Source: Paracoccus sanguinis (GTDB taxonomy: Bacteria > Pseudomonadota > Alphaproteobacteria > Rhodobacterales > Rhodobacteraceae). From it: 64,000 bases of DNA. Below the pieces are notes generated by a model that saw only the letters and a list, made by a program, of their open reading frames with translations, did not search any database and was not told the origin of the DNA. Shown here piece by piece: positions 17,042-24,836 of this stretch. The stretch spans positions 248,001-312,000 of the forward strand of contig NZ_FNNA01000001.1 of NCBI RefSeq assembly GCF_900106665.1. The letters are read 5' to 3'. Numbering within the stretch: position 1 is the first letter of the stretch; every line of letters begins with the position of its first letter. Position numbers and translations under genes: made by a program.

Positions 17042-17072
17042 CCGGGCGGCGCGCACCAGCCGCGTCGCCCGG
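17042..17072. terminator. bidirectional terminator between hyuA and XRE-cupin gene
   Basis: A 12-bp stem with one G-U pair (CCGGGCG/CGCCCGG outer part, CGCG/CGCG inner part) and a 7-nt loop fills the 42-nt gap between these convergent genes. Confidence 0.65.
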
Positions 17073-17074
17073 CC

Positions 17075-17653
17075 CTACAGATAGGGCGGCGTGCAGGCCG
17101 AGACGACCTCGGCCGCACGGTCGCCGACATTGCGGAAGCGGTGCGGCCGGCGCGAATCGAACAGGAAGCCGTCGCCGGCCTTGAGCAGCTCGGTCTCCTC
17201 CCCCACCGTCACCTCGATTTCGCCTGCGATGACGATCCCGCCCTCGTGCGCCGGATGCTCGAGCATCTGGTCGCCCGTGTCCGCGCCCGGCTCGTAGCGC
17301 TCGTGCAGGATCTGCAGCCCGTGCGCGCGGGCATCGCCCACCTGCCGGATCACGATCCGCCCGCGCGGATCGTCAAGCGCCGCGTGCAGCCGGGCGGTCA
17401 GGTCGCGCATCTCGCCGGGCCGGAAGAACACGGCCTGCGACGCGGGCGCATCCGGCTCGAAAAACTCGGACATCGAGAGCGACAGACCGCCCAGTATCCT
17501 GCGCAAAGATGCGACCGAAGGGCTCGACCGATTTGTCTCGACCATCGAGATCTGCCCATGCGGCACCCCCGAAGCCTCGGCAAGCTGCCGCTGCGAGAGC
17601 CCTGCCTGCACGCGCAATTCTCTCAGCCTCGCGCCGATGTCGAACTCGTCCAC
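17075..17653 (-). CDS. XRE family regulator with C-terminal cupin (PuuR-like)
   Basis: About 192 residues from a GTG at 17653. The helix-turn-helix is FDIGARLRELRVQAGLSQRQ through VPHGQISMVETNRSSPSVASL (about residues 3-55). The cupin domain (about 110-185) includes ILHERYEPGAD, HEGGIVIAGEIEV and LFDSRRPHRFRN. This architecture is that of PuuR and similar repressors of amine or amino acid catabolism that sense the substrate in the cupin. The start is uncertain: AGGGA abuts the GTG, and the frame stays open to 17779. It is divergent from the aminotransferase gene, which it probably controls. Confidence 0.88.
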   Translation of the reverse strand: MDEFDIGARLRELRVQAGLSQRQLAEASGVPHGQISMVETNRSSPSVASLRRILGGLSLSMSEFFEPDAPASQAVFFRPGEMRDLTARLHAALDDPRGRIVIRQVGDARAHGLQILHERYEPGADTGDQMLEHPAHEGGIVIAGEIEVTVGEETELLKAGDGFLFDSRRPHRFRNVGDRAAEVVSACTPPYL

Positions 17654-17731
17654 TCCCTGCCCCCGCAGTCCCCAACCTGTCGCCGGGCGCGCGAAGTCTT
17701 GTCGCCGGGCGCACAGGATCACCGATCCATC

Positions 17732-17741
17732 TTGCGTGCAA
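17732..17741. promoter_or_regulatory. palindrome TTGCGTGCAA, candidate operator
   Basis: A TTGC-GT-GCAA palindrome lies in the divergent gap between the XRE-cupin gene and the aminotransferase gene, 49 nt before the latter's ATG. Position fits a site for the XRE-cupin repressor, but a 10-nt palindrome can arise by chance. Confidence 0.3.
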
Positions 17742-17790
17742 TCTTGAGCGCGGGGTAGCGCAGGGTCAACCCGAACCATGAGGTCTGCCC

Positions 17791-19086
17791 ATGTCCCGCG
17801 CCGCCGATCTGTCCGCCCGCAAGTCCCGCGCCGTCGCCCGGGGCGTCGCCACCCGCGGCATCTTTGCCGCCCGCGCCGAGAATGCCGAAATCTGGGACGC
17901 AGACGGCCGCCGCTTCCTCGACTTCGCGGCCGGCATCGCCGTCACCAACACCGGCCACCGCCACCCCCGCGTGATGGCCGCCGTGGCCGCGCAGGCCGAA
18001 GCCTTCACCCACACCTGCTTCCACGTCGCGCCCTACGAGGGCTACGTCCGCCTCGCCGAGCGGCTGAATGCCCTGACCCCCGGCGACTTCGCCAAGAAGA
18101 CCATGCTCGTCACCACCGGGGCCGAGGCGGTCGAGAACGCCGTCAAGATGGCCCGCGCCTTCACCGGCCGGTCCGGCGTCATCGCCTTCAGCGGCGGCTT
18201 CCACGGCCGCACGCTGCTCGGGATGGCGCTGACCGGCAAGGTCGCGCCCTACAAGAAGGGCTTCGGCGCCATGCCCCCCGAGGTTCATCACGCCCCCTTC
18301 CCGAACGCCTTCCACGACATGCCCGAGGCGGTCGCCCTGACCGAGCTCGAGCGTCTGCTCGCGGCCTCCGTCGACCCCGAGCGCATCGCCGCGATCATCA
18401 TCGAGCCGGTGCAGGGCGAGGGCGGGTTCACCATCGCGCCGGCGGGGTTCTTGCGCGCGCTGCGCACGCTCTGCGACCGGCACGGGATCGTGCTGATCGG
18501 GGACGAGGTGCAGGCGGGCATGGCGCGCACCGGGCGGATGTTCGGGTTCGAGCACGCGGGCGTCGCCCCCGACCTCGTGACCATGGCCAAGGGGCTGGCG
18601 GGCGGCTTTCCGTTGTCGGCCGTCACCGGCCGGGCCGAGATCGTCGACGCCCCGGCGCCCGGCGGCCTGGGCGGCACCTACGCCGGCCATCCGCTGGCGG
18701 TCGCGGCGGCCGAGGCGGTGCTCGACGTCATCGCCGAAGACGACCTCTGCGCGCGCGCCGATCAGATCGGCCGGGTGATCCGCGACCGGTTGACCGCGCT
18801 CGCCGCGCGTCCGGGCTTCGCCTGCATCGGCGAGGTCCGCGGTCTGGGCGCGATGAACGCGATCGAGTTCGTGACCGACCGCCGCACGAACGCCCCCGAC
18901 GCGGCGATCACCTCGGCCATCGTGGCCGAGGCCGAAGCGCGGGGCTTGATCCTGCTCGCCTGCGGGACACGCTACAACGTCATCCGACTGCTGCCGCCCC
19001 TGACCATCCCGATGGATCAGCTGGACGAGGCGCTGGACATCCTCGAGGCCTCGATCGCCGCCGTCGCGCTGCGCGCGGCCGCCTGA
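17791..19086 (+). CDS. gabT: class III aminotransferase, probable 4-aminobutyrate transaminase
   Basis: A 431-residue PLP enzyme. IGDEVQAGMARTG holds the pyridine-binding Asp238 and Gln241; TMAKGLAGGFPLSAV holds the Schiff-base Lys267; TTGAEAVENAVKMAR (about 108-122) and EPVQGEGGF (about 205-213) are the GABA-transaminase signatures. It transfers the amino group of GABA or a related omega-amino acid to 2-oxoglutarate. No succinate semialdehyde dehydrogenase gene is adjacent, so the exact amine is not fixed by context; putrescine, GABA or beta-alanine are all possible. Divergent from an XRE-cupin gene, a pairing common for polyamine or GABA catabolism. Confidence 0.9.
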   Translation: MSRAADLSARKSRAVARGVATRGIFAARAENAEIWDADGRRFLDFAAGIAVTNTGHRHPRVMAAVAAQAEAFTHTCFHVAPYEGYVRLAERLNALTPGDFAKKTMLVTTGAEAVENAVKMARAFTGRSGVIAFSGGFHGRTLLGMALTGKVAPYKKGFGAMPPEVHHAPFPNAFHDMPEAVALTELERLLAASVDPERIAAIIIEPVQGEGGFTIAPAGFLRALRTLCDRHGIVLIGDEVQAGMARTGRMFGFEHAGVAPDLVTMAKGLAGGFPLSAVTGRAEIVDAPAPGGLGGTYAGHPLAVAAAEAVLDVIAEDDLCARADQIGRVIRDRLTALAARPGFACIGEVRGLGAMNAIEFVTDRRTNAPDAAITSAIVAEAEARGLILLACGTRYNVIRLLPPLTIPMDQLDEALDILEASIAAVALRAAA

Positions 19087-19248
19087 CCCACGACCGCCTG
19101 ACCCTCGGCCCGGGCGTCCGCCGCCCGGGCTCACCGCGCCCGGCTTGCCAAGCACGGCGGCCGGGCGCAGACTTTGGCCCATGCGACGGCGGCGCCAAGG
19201 CCGGGGCGGGCACGCCCCGCACCTCGGCAGGGTTCGGGAGGCAGGCGC

Positions 19249-19652
19249 ATGACCCGGCACGTCACCATCAGCTACAGCGCCCTGCCCGGCACCGCCGCCG
19301 GGGTGGCGCGCACCGGCGGCGCGTGGTGATCGCGGACCGCCCCGCGGGCGTCGCGGGCGGCGAGGGGCTGGGCGCGAACGGCGCGCAGCTGCTGGCCGCC
19401 TCGGTCGGCGGCTGCTTCTGGAATGACCTGCACAGCATCGGCGAGCGGCTGGGACTGCCGGTCACTGGCGCCGGCGTCGAGGTCGAGGTGGTGCTGGCCG
19501 GCCAGCCATCCCGCGTCGTCCGCATCGAGGTCGAGGCGCGGCTGCCCCCCCACGCCCGCCCGGTCTTCGAGGCCGCTTGCGCCGAGACGATCATCGGTCA
19601 ATCGCTGATGGCCGCGTTTCCGGTCCAGTTCCGCATGACCGAGATCGGCTAG
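19249..19652 (+). pseudogene. OsmC-family gene broken by a single-base frameshift
   Basis: The ATG at 19249 follows GGGAGG and encodes MTRHVTISYSALPGT..., but this frame stops at TGA 19327-19329 after 26 residues. A -1 frame then continues with RVVIADRPAGVAGGEG, GANGAQLLAASVGGCFWNDL, and ends at 19652, giving OsmC/Ohr-type sequence (the VGGCFWND stretch holds the family Cys). One missing C after 19320 (GGCGGCGCG for GGCGGCCGCG) would join the frames into one protein of about 134 residues. OsmC proteins reduce organic peroxides. A real lesion or a sequencing/assembly error in this GC-rich spot are both possible. Confidence 0.75.
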
Positions 19653-19670
19653 AGGGCGCAGCCCCCATAG

Positions 19671-19680
19671 CCCCCCCCCC
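19671..19680. repeat. homopolymer run of ten C
   Basis: Ten consecutive C residues lie in the gap between the OsmC-like pseudogene and nasT. Such a run is prone to slippage in vivo and to sequencing error. Confidence 0.8.
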
Positions 19681-19836
19681 ACGCGGCGAGGCCTGCCCAA
19701 TCCCTGCCCATGCTGCCCGCGGATCAGCCGCCTGCGCCGCTCGGGCGACGCACACCGCCTCCCCCGCCCCGCCCGCCGCTTCCGCCCGCGCGACCGACCG
19801 CGCAGCCTCGGGCCGCACCCCAGCCCGCAGGGACCG

Positions 19837-20418
19837 ATGACCCGCCTAGGCATCCTGATCGTCGAGCCCGACCGCGAGCGCGCCCTGCGCATCGTGGACG
19901 GACTGCGCGCGACCGGGGACCACGACATCACCGTGCTGTCCGAGACGACCGCCCTCGCCCGCCGGATCGCCGCGCACGATCCCGACATCGTGCTGATCGA
20001 CGTGGCCGACCCGTCACGCGACGTGCTCGAGGAGCTCGCCCTCGTCTCGGGCCCGATGGAGCGGCCGGTGGCGATGTTCGTCGACCGCTCGGACGAACAG
20101 ATGACCCGCGCCGCCATCGAGGCCGGGGTCTCGGCCTATGTCGTGGACGGGCTGCGGCCCGAGCGGGTGAAGCCGATCCTCGATGCGGCCATCGCCCGCT
20201 TCCACCTGTTTCACAAGATGCGCGCCGAGCTGGCGGCCACCCGCGCCGCGCTGGAAGAGCGCAAGACCATCGACCGCGCCAAGGCGATCCTGATGAAGGC
20301 GCGCGGCATCGACGAGGGGGCGGCCTATGCGCTCTTGCGCAAGACGGCGATGGACCAGAACCGGCGCATGGCCGAGATCGCCCAGCAGCTGGTGATGGCC
20401 GCGGGGCTGCTGACATGA
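19837..20418 (+). CDS. nasT: nitrate-responsive antiterminator NasT (ANTAR domain)
   Basis: A 193-residue two-domain protein. Residues 1-120 are a receiver-like domain that keeps Asp55 in IVLIDVADPS. A helix (120-142) leads into the RNA-binding ANTAR domain, LEERKTIDRAKAILMKARGI through ALLRKTAMDQNRRMAEIA (about 139-188). NasT binds two-hairpin leader RNAs with A1/G4 hexaloops and prevents termination; NasS holds it inactive without nitrate. Such an RNA is present at 21670-21714, upstream of nasF. RBS AGGGA precedes the ATG. The stop overlaps the nasS start (ATGA), so sensor and effector are made together. Confidence 0.95.
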   Translation: MTRLGILIVEPDRERALRIVDGLRATGDHDITVLSETTALARRIAAHDPDIVLIDVADPSRDVLEELALVSGPMERPVAMFVDRSDEQMTRAAIEAGVSAYVVDGLRPERVKPILDAAIARFHLFHKMRAELAATRAALEERKTIDRAKAILMKARGIDEGAAYALLRKTAMDQNRRMAEIAQQLVMAAGLLT

Positions 20419-21560
20419 GCCTCACCCGCCTGCGCCTCGGCTATCTGCCCCTGACCGACGCCGCGCCGCTGATCGTGGCGGCCGAGCTGGGGTTCGCGGC
20501 CGAAGAGGGCCTCGCCTTCGACCTCGTGGCGCTGCAGAGCTGGGCGCAGAGCCGCGACATGCTGGGGCTCGGGGCGGTGGATGCGGCGCAGATGCTGGTG
20601 CCGCTGCCCATCGCCCAGACCCTCGGACTGGGCCCGGCCTACCCGCCCTTCGACCTGCTCATGGTCCTGTCCGTGGGCGGCGAGGCCATCGCCGTCAGCG
20701 CCCGGCTGGCCGAGGGGCTGCGGGCGCGCGGCCACGGCTTCGCGCTGAACGATCCGGCGGCCGCCCGCACGGCGCTGGCCGCGGTGGCCGGGCCCGAGAT
20801 GACGGTCGGCGTCCCCTTCCCCTTCTCGACCCACACCGAGCTCGTCTGGCGCTGGTGGGAGGGGGGTGAGACCGGCGTCCGGCTGACCATCTGCACGGTG
20901 CCCCCGCCCCGCATGGCCGAGGCGCTGTCCGAGGGCGAGGTCGACGCCTTCTGCGTGGGCGAGCCCTGGGCCTCGCACGCGGTCGAGCGTGGCGCGGGCA
21001 CGCTGCTTCTCGCCGGTCGCGCGATCTGGGCGGCGCCGCCGGAAAAGGGGCTGGTCGTCACGCGTGAGTTCTCGACCCGCCGCCCCGACGAAACCGGCCG
21101 GCTGATGCGGGCGGTGTGGCGGGCGTGCCGCTGGCTGGATATGCCGGGCAACCGCGCCACGGCGGCCGAGATCCTGTCCCGGCCCGCCTATCTCGACCTG
21201 CCGCCGGAGCTGGTCGAGCGCGGCCTGATGGACCGGCTGCACGTCAGCGCGGCGGGCGAGGTGCGGCGCTTTCCGGGCTTCATCCGCTTTCACGACGGCG
21301 CGGCGAACTTTCCCGCGCGCAGCCTCGCCGCCGGTTTCGCCCGCCGCATCGCCCGGCAGCACGGGCTTGAGGTCGAGGCCGCCATGCAGGCCGCAACGGG
21401 GTGTTTCCGCCCCGACCTCTACCGCCAGCACCTGCGCGCCGTCGGCGCTGAGCTGCCAGCCGACTCGGCCCCGACCGCCCGCCCGCAAGGCGAGCTGATT
21501 CTGCCCGCGGATGCCGCGGTCGACGGCGAAACACCCGCGCCGCCGTTCACGGCGCGCTGA
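20415..21560 (+). CDS. nasS: nitrate/nitrite sensor NasS (NrtA-like, cytosolic)
   Basis: A 381-residue periplasmic-binding-protein fold without a signal peptide, starting directly at LRLGYLPLTDAAPLIVAAELG, the CmpA/NrtA signature. EVDAFCVGEPW (about residues 176-186) is the binding motif shared with the transporter protein NasF (NMEAFCVGEPW). The absence of an export signal and the 4-nt overlap with nasT mark it as NasS, the intracellular nitrate sensor that sequesters NasT. The frame is open far upstream but overlaps nasT in another frame, so the ATG at 20415 is the start. Confidence 0.94.
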   Translation: MSLTRLRLGYLPLTDAAPLIVAAELGFAAEEGLAFDLVALQSWAQSRDMLGLGAVDAAQMLVPLPIAQTLGLGPAYPPFDLLMVLSVGGEAIAVSARLAEGLRARGHGFALNDPAAARTALAAVAGPEMTVGVPFPFSTHTELVWRWWEGGETGVRLTICTVPPPRMAEALSEGEVDAFCVGEPWASHAVERGAGTLLLAGRAIWAAPPEKGLVVTREFSTRRPDETGRLMRAVWRACRWLDMPGNRATAAEILSRPAYLDLPPELVERGLMDRLHVSAAGEVRRFPGFIRFHDGAANFPARSLAAGFARRIARQHGLEVEAAMQAATGCFRPDLYRQHLRAVGAELPADSAPTARPQGELILPADAAVDGETPAPPFTAR

Positions 21561-21669
21561 GTTTTCGGGCAAAGCGCGGCAAGACTGCGGAGAAATGATG
21601 CTGCGACCGCAATACTGCAACGCAGCGCTTGACGGGTGAGAACCGCACAGCGACCCTGAACTCAAGCGC

Positions 21670-21685
21670 CGGGCAACGAGGTCCG
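21670..21685 (+). promoter_or_regulatory. ANTAR leader hairpin P1 (hexaloop AACGAG)
   Basis: Stem CGGGC with GTCCG (5 bp, one G-U) closes the loop AACGAG. The loop has A at position 1 and G at position 4, the hallmark of ANTAR target hairpins. It is the first of two such hairpins in the nasS-nasF leader. The linker to P2 is 11 nt. Confidence 0.8.
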
Positions 21686-21696
21686 ACCGCAGCGAC

Positions 21697-21718
21697 GGCC
21701 GCAAGGGCGCGGCCTTTT
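21697..21718 (+). promoter_or_regulatory. ANTAR leader hairpin P2 (hexaloop AAGGGC) with T run
   Basis: A perfect 6-bp stem GGCCGC/GCGGCC closes the hexaloop AAGGGC (A1, G4). TTTT follows at 21715-21718, so P2 or a structure overlapping its 3' arm can act as the terminator that NasT overrides when nitrate is present. It lies 92 nt upstream of the nasF start codon. A further long hairpin (CCGTCCC-GTC-GGGACGG flanked by CCACCG/CGGTGG) lies between P2 and nasF. Confidence 0.82.
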
Positions 21719-21809
21719 CCCCACCATGGCAACGACGCCACCGCTGTCCGTCCCGTCGGGACGGTGCCGGTGGCCTGTCCGCGTTCGATCACGCCAGAGG
21801 AACCGCCTC

Positions 21810-23099
21810 ATGACCTCCTCCCTTCCGACCCGCCGCCGTTTCCTGACCTCTGCCGCCGGGCTGGCCGCGACCGTGGCCGCGGCCCGGCTGGTCCTGCCGC
21901 AGGGCGCCTGGGCCGCCACGCCCGCGCCCGAGGTGACCGGCTGCAGCCTGGGCTACATCGCCCTGACCGACAGCGCGCCGCTGATCATCGCGGCGGAAAA
22001 GGGCCTCTTTGCCAAGCACGGGATGCCCGACGTCAAGGTCGAGAAACAGGCCAGCTGGGGCGCCACGCGCGACAACATGGCGCTGGGGTCGGCCGCGGGC
22101 GGGATCGACGGCGGGCATCTGCTGCGGCCGAAGGTGCATCTCTACTCCACCGGCAAGGTCATGCAGAACCAGAAGCCGCTGGCGATGTACACGCTGCTGA
22201 ACCTCAACGAGAACGGCCAGGCGATCTCGGTCGCCAAGGCCCATGCCGAGACCGGCGTGGGCCTGTCGAGCGCCCCGCTGCGCGAGGTCTTCGCGGCCCG
22301 CCGCGCGGCCGGCGGCGAGGTGCCGGTGGCGATGACCTTCCCCGGCGGCACCCATGACCTGTGGATGCGCTACTGGCTCGCCGCGGGCGGCATCGACCCG
22401 ACCAAGGACGTCAACCTCATCGTCGTGCCGCCGCCGCAGATGGTCGCCAACATGAAGGTCGGCAACATGGAGGCGTTCTGCGTCGGCGAGCCGTGGAACG
22501 AGCAGCTCGTCCGGCAGGGCATCGGCTTCACCGCCTGCACCACCGGCGAGATCTGGAAGGGCCACCCCGAAAAGGTGCTGGGGATGCGCGCCGACTGGGT
22601 GGACGCCCATCCGAACGCCACGCTGGCGCTGATTCGCGCGGTGATCGAGGCGCAGATGTGGTGCGACGACCGCGCCAACACCGACGAGATGGCCGCGATC
22701 ATCGGCCGGCGCCAGTGGTGCAACGTGCCCGCCGGCGACATCGTCCCGCGCCTCAAGGGCGAGGTGACCTACGGCAACGGACGCAGCGAGACCCGGCCGG
22801 AGCTGGCCATGACCTACTGGGGCGAGGGAGGCGCGGCCTCCTATCCGTGGAAGTCGCTCGACAGCTGGTTCATCACCGAGAACAAGCGCTGGGGCACCCT
22901 GCCGGGCGACCTGGACACCCGCGCGCTGGTCGATCAGACCAACCGCGCCGACCTGTGGCTCGAGGCGGCCAGGGGGCTGGGGCTGACCCCGGACTTCGGC
23001 GACAGCCGCGGGGTCGAGACCTTCTTCGACGGCGCCAGCTTCGATCCGGCCGACCCCGAGGGCTACCTCGCGCGGCAGTCGATCAAGGCCATGGCGTGA
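21810..23099 (+). CDS. nasF: nitrate ABC transporter substrate-binding protein
   Basis: A 429-residue periplasmic protein of the NrtA/NasF/CmpA family. It has a twin-arginine signal, TRRRFLTSAAGL (residues about 7-18), with a likely cleavage after GAWA near residue 36. The mature part opens with GCSLGYIALTDSAPLIIAAEKG and contains NMEAFCVGEPWNEQL, residues that bind nitrate in NrtA. The start at 21810 follows AGAGGA; the frame is open upstream into the leader. First gene under control of the ANTAR leader, followed by permease and ATPase genes. Nitrate or nitrite uptake is the likely function. Confidence 0.95.
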   Translation: MTSSLPTRRRFLTSAAGLAATVAAARLVLPQGAWAATPAPEVTGCSLGYIALTDSAPLIIAAEKGLFAKHGMPDVKVEKQASWGATRDNMALGSAAGGIDGGHLLRPKVHLYSTGKVMQNQKPLAMYTLLNLNENGQAISVAKAHAETGVGLSSAPLREVFAARRAAGGEVPVAMTFPGGTHDLWMRYWLAAGGIDPTKDVNLIVVPPPQMVANMKVGNMEAFCVGEPWNEQLVRQGIGFTACTTGEIWKGHPEKVLGMRADWVDAHPNATLALIRAVIEAQMWCDDRANTDEMAAIIGRRQWCNVPAGDIVPRLKGEVTYGNGRSETRPELAMTYWGEGGAASYPWKSLDSWFITENKRWGTLPGDLDTRALVDQTNRADLWLEAARGLGLTPDFGDSRGVETFFDGASFDPADPEGYLARQSIKAMA

Positions 23100-23110
23100 G
23101 GGGGGCGGTC

Positions 23111-24040
23111 ATGCCGGTCGTCGCCCTGAAGGCCCCGCCCTCCGTTCCTCGCGCCGGGCAACCTCAAACCCCTGACGCCACCCCGGCGCCGTCCAGGGAC
23201 GCAAGCCGGGCACGGATCGCGCGCCTCCCGGCCGTGCCCAGGCCGCGCCCCGACGCGGCGCGCGTGGCCCGCCGTCTGGCCGGGGCGGTGCTGCCGCCGC
23301 TGGTCGTGCTGCTGGTCCTGCTCGGCCTCTGGCAGCTCGCCTTTTCCGGCCCCGAGTCGGGCCTGCCCACCCCGCTCGCAGTCTGGCGCGAGAGCGGCGA
23401 CCTGCTGCTCGACCCGTTCTATGTCGCGGGAACGCAGGACATGGGGCTGGGCTGGCGGGTGCTCGCCTCGCTCGAGCGGGTGGCATACGGCTTCGGCCTT
23501 GCCGCCGTGGTGGGGGTGCTCACCGGCGCGGTGATCGGCCAGTCCGACCTGATGATGCGCGGCTTCGACCCGATCTTTCAGGTGCTGCGCACCGTGCCGC
23601 CGCTGGCCTGGCTGCCGATCTCGCTCGCGGCCTTCATGGACAGCGGGCCGAGCGCGATCTTCGTCATCTTCATCACCGCCATCTGGCCGATCATCATCAA
23701 CACCGCCGCGGGCGTGCGCGCCATCCCGCAGGACTATCGCAACGTCGCCGCCGTCCTGCGCCTCAACCAGATCGAGTTCTTCTGGAAGATCATGATCCCC
23801 GCCGCCGCCCCCTACATCTTCTCGGGGCTCAGGATCGGCGTCGGGCTGTCCTGGCTGGCCATCGTCGCGGCCGAGATGCTGACCGGCGGCGTGGGCATCG
23901 GCTTCTTCATCTGGGACGCGTGGAATTCCTCGCGCCTGACCGACATCATCGTGGCGCTGGTCTACATCGGGCTGACGGGGTTCGTCCTCGACCGCCTGGT
24001 GGCCCTGATCGGCCGCAGCCTCTCGCGGGGGACGGCATGA
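23111..24040 (+). CDS. nasE: nitrate ABC transporter permease
   Basis: A 309-residue inner-membrane protein of the NrtB/SsuC type. After a basic, proline-rich N-terminal stretch of about 55 residues come about six membrane segments: LAGAVLPPLVVLLVLLGLW first, then five around the EAA loop (VAAVLRLNQIEFFWKIMIPA), which docks the ATPase. The ATG at 23111 follows GAGGGGGGCGG. It starts 11 nt after nasF and its last codons overlap the nasD start by 4 nt. Forms the channel of the nitrate importer NasFED. Confidence 0.94.
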   Translation: MPVVALKAPPSVPRAGQPQTPDATPAPSRDASRARIARLPAVPRPRPDAARVARRLAGAVLPPLVVLLVLLGLWQLAFSGPESGLPTPLAVWRESGDLLLDPFYVAGTQDMGLGWRVLASLERVAYGFGLAAVVGVLTGAVIGQSDLMMRGFDPIFQVLRTVPPLAWLPISLAAFMDSGPSAIFVIFITAIWPIIINTAAGVRAIPQDYRNVAAVLRLNQIEFFWKIMIPAAAPYIFSGLRIGVGLSWLAIVAAEMLTGGVGIGFFIWDAWNSSRLTDIIVALVYIGLTGFVLDRLVALIGRSLSRGTA

Positions 24041-24831
24041 CCCATCTCATCATCGACCACGTGAGCAAGAGCTTCGCCCGCGGCGCGCGGGTGACCGAGG
24101 TGCTCTCGGACATCCGGCTGACCATCGGCAGGGGCGAGTTCGTCAGCATCATCGGCCACTCGGGCTGCGGCAAGTCCACGCTGCTGAACCTGATCGCCGG
24201 GCTGACCGAGGTGACCCGCGGCGGCATCATCCTCGACGGGCGCGAGATCACCGGCCCCGGCCCCGACCGCGCCGTGGTGTTCCAGAACCACAGCCTTCTG
24301 CCTTGGCTGACCGTCTATGACAACGTGCGGCTGGCCGTGACCAAGGTATTCGGCGCGGCCAAGTCGCGGACCGAGCAGCACGACTGGATCATGGCGAACC
24401 TCGACCTGGTGCAGATGACCCACGCCGCCGACAAGCGGCCGGGCGAGATCTCGGGCGGGATGCGCCAGCGGGTCGGCATCGCCCGCGCCCTGGCGATGGA
24501 GCCGAAGATCCTGCTGCTGGATGAGCCCTTCGGCGCGCTCGACGCGCTGACGCGGGCGCATCTGCAGGACGCGGTGATGGCGATCCACGCCCGCCTCGGC
24601 AACACCATGATCATGATCACCCATGACGTGGACGAGGCGGTGCTGCTGGCCGACCGCATCGTGATGATGACCAACGGCCCCGCCGCCACCATCGGCGAGG
24701 TGCTGGAGGTGCCGCTGCCCCGCCCGCGCGACCGCATCGCGCTTGCCGCCGACCCCGATTACCTCCGCGCCCGCGAAGCCGTGCTGCGGTTCCTCTACGA
24801 ACGTCACCGCTTCGTCGAAGCGGCGGAGTGA
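24037..24831 (+). CDS. nasD: nitrate ABC transporter ATP-binding protein
   Basis: A 264-residue ATPase subunit. Walker A GHSGCGKST (about residues 42-50), Q-loop VFQNHSLLPWLTV, signature ISGGMRQRVGIARAL, Walker B ILLLDEPFGALD and H-loop MITHDVDEAV are all intact. The PWLTVYDNV stretch is typical of the nitrate/taurine (NrtD/SsuB) branch. It overlaps nasE by ATGA at its start and touches nirB by GTGA at its end. Energises nitrate import. Note that the symbol nasD is also used for nitrite reductase in other genera. Confidence 0.95.
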   Translation: MTHLIIDHVSKSFARGARVTEVLSDIRLTIGRGEFVSIIGHSGCGKSTLLNLIAGLTEVTRGGIILDGREITGPGPDRAVVFQNHSLLPWLTVYDNVRLAVTKVFGAAKSRTEQHDWIMANLDLVQMTHAADKRPGEISGGMRQRVGIARALAMEPKILLLDEPFGALDALTRAHLQDAVMAIHARLGNTMIMITHDVDEAVLLADRIVMMTNGPAATIGEVLEVPLPRPRDRIALAADPDYLRAREAVLRFLYERHRFVEAAE

Positions 24832-24836
24832 GCATC

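Noticed and set aside
17778..19652. A very long open frame over the aminotransferase and OsmC region
   Set aside because: It is an Arg/Pro-rich shadow in another frame of gabT; only its last 110 codons carry real (OsmC) sequence.
21726..21810. An upstream ATG at 21726 as the nasF start
   Set aside because: It would precede the twin-arginine signal with 28 unrelated residues and lies in the structured leader; the ATG at 21810 has AGAGGA.
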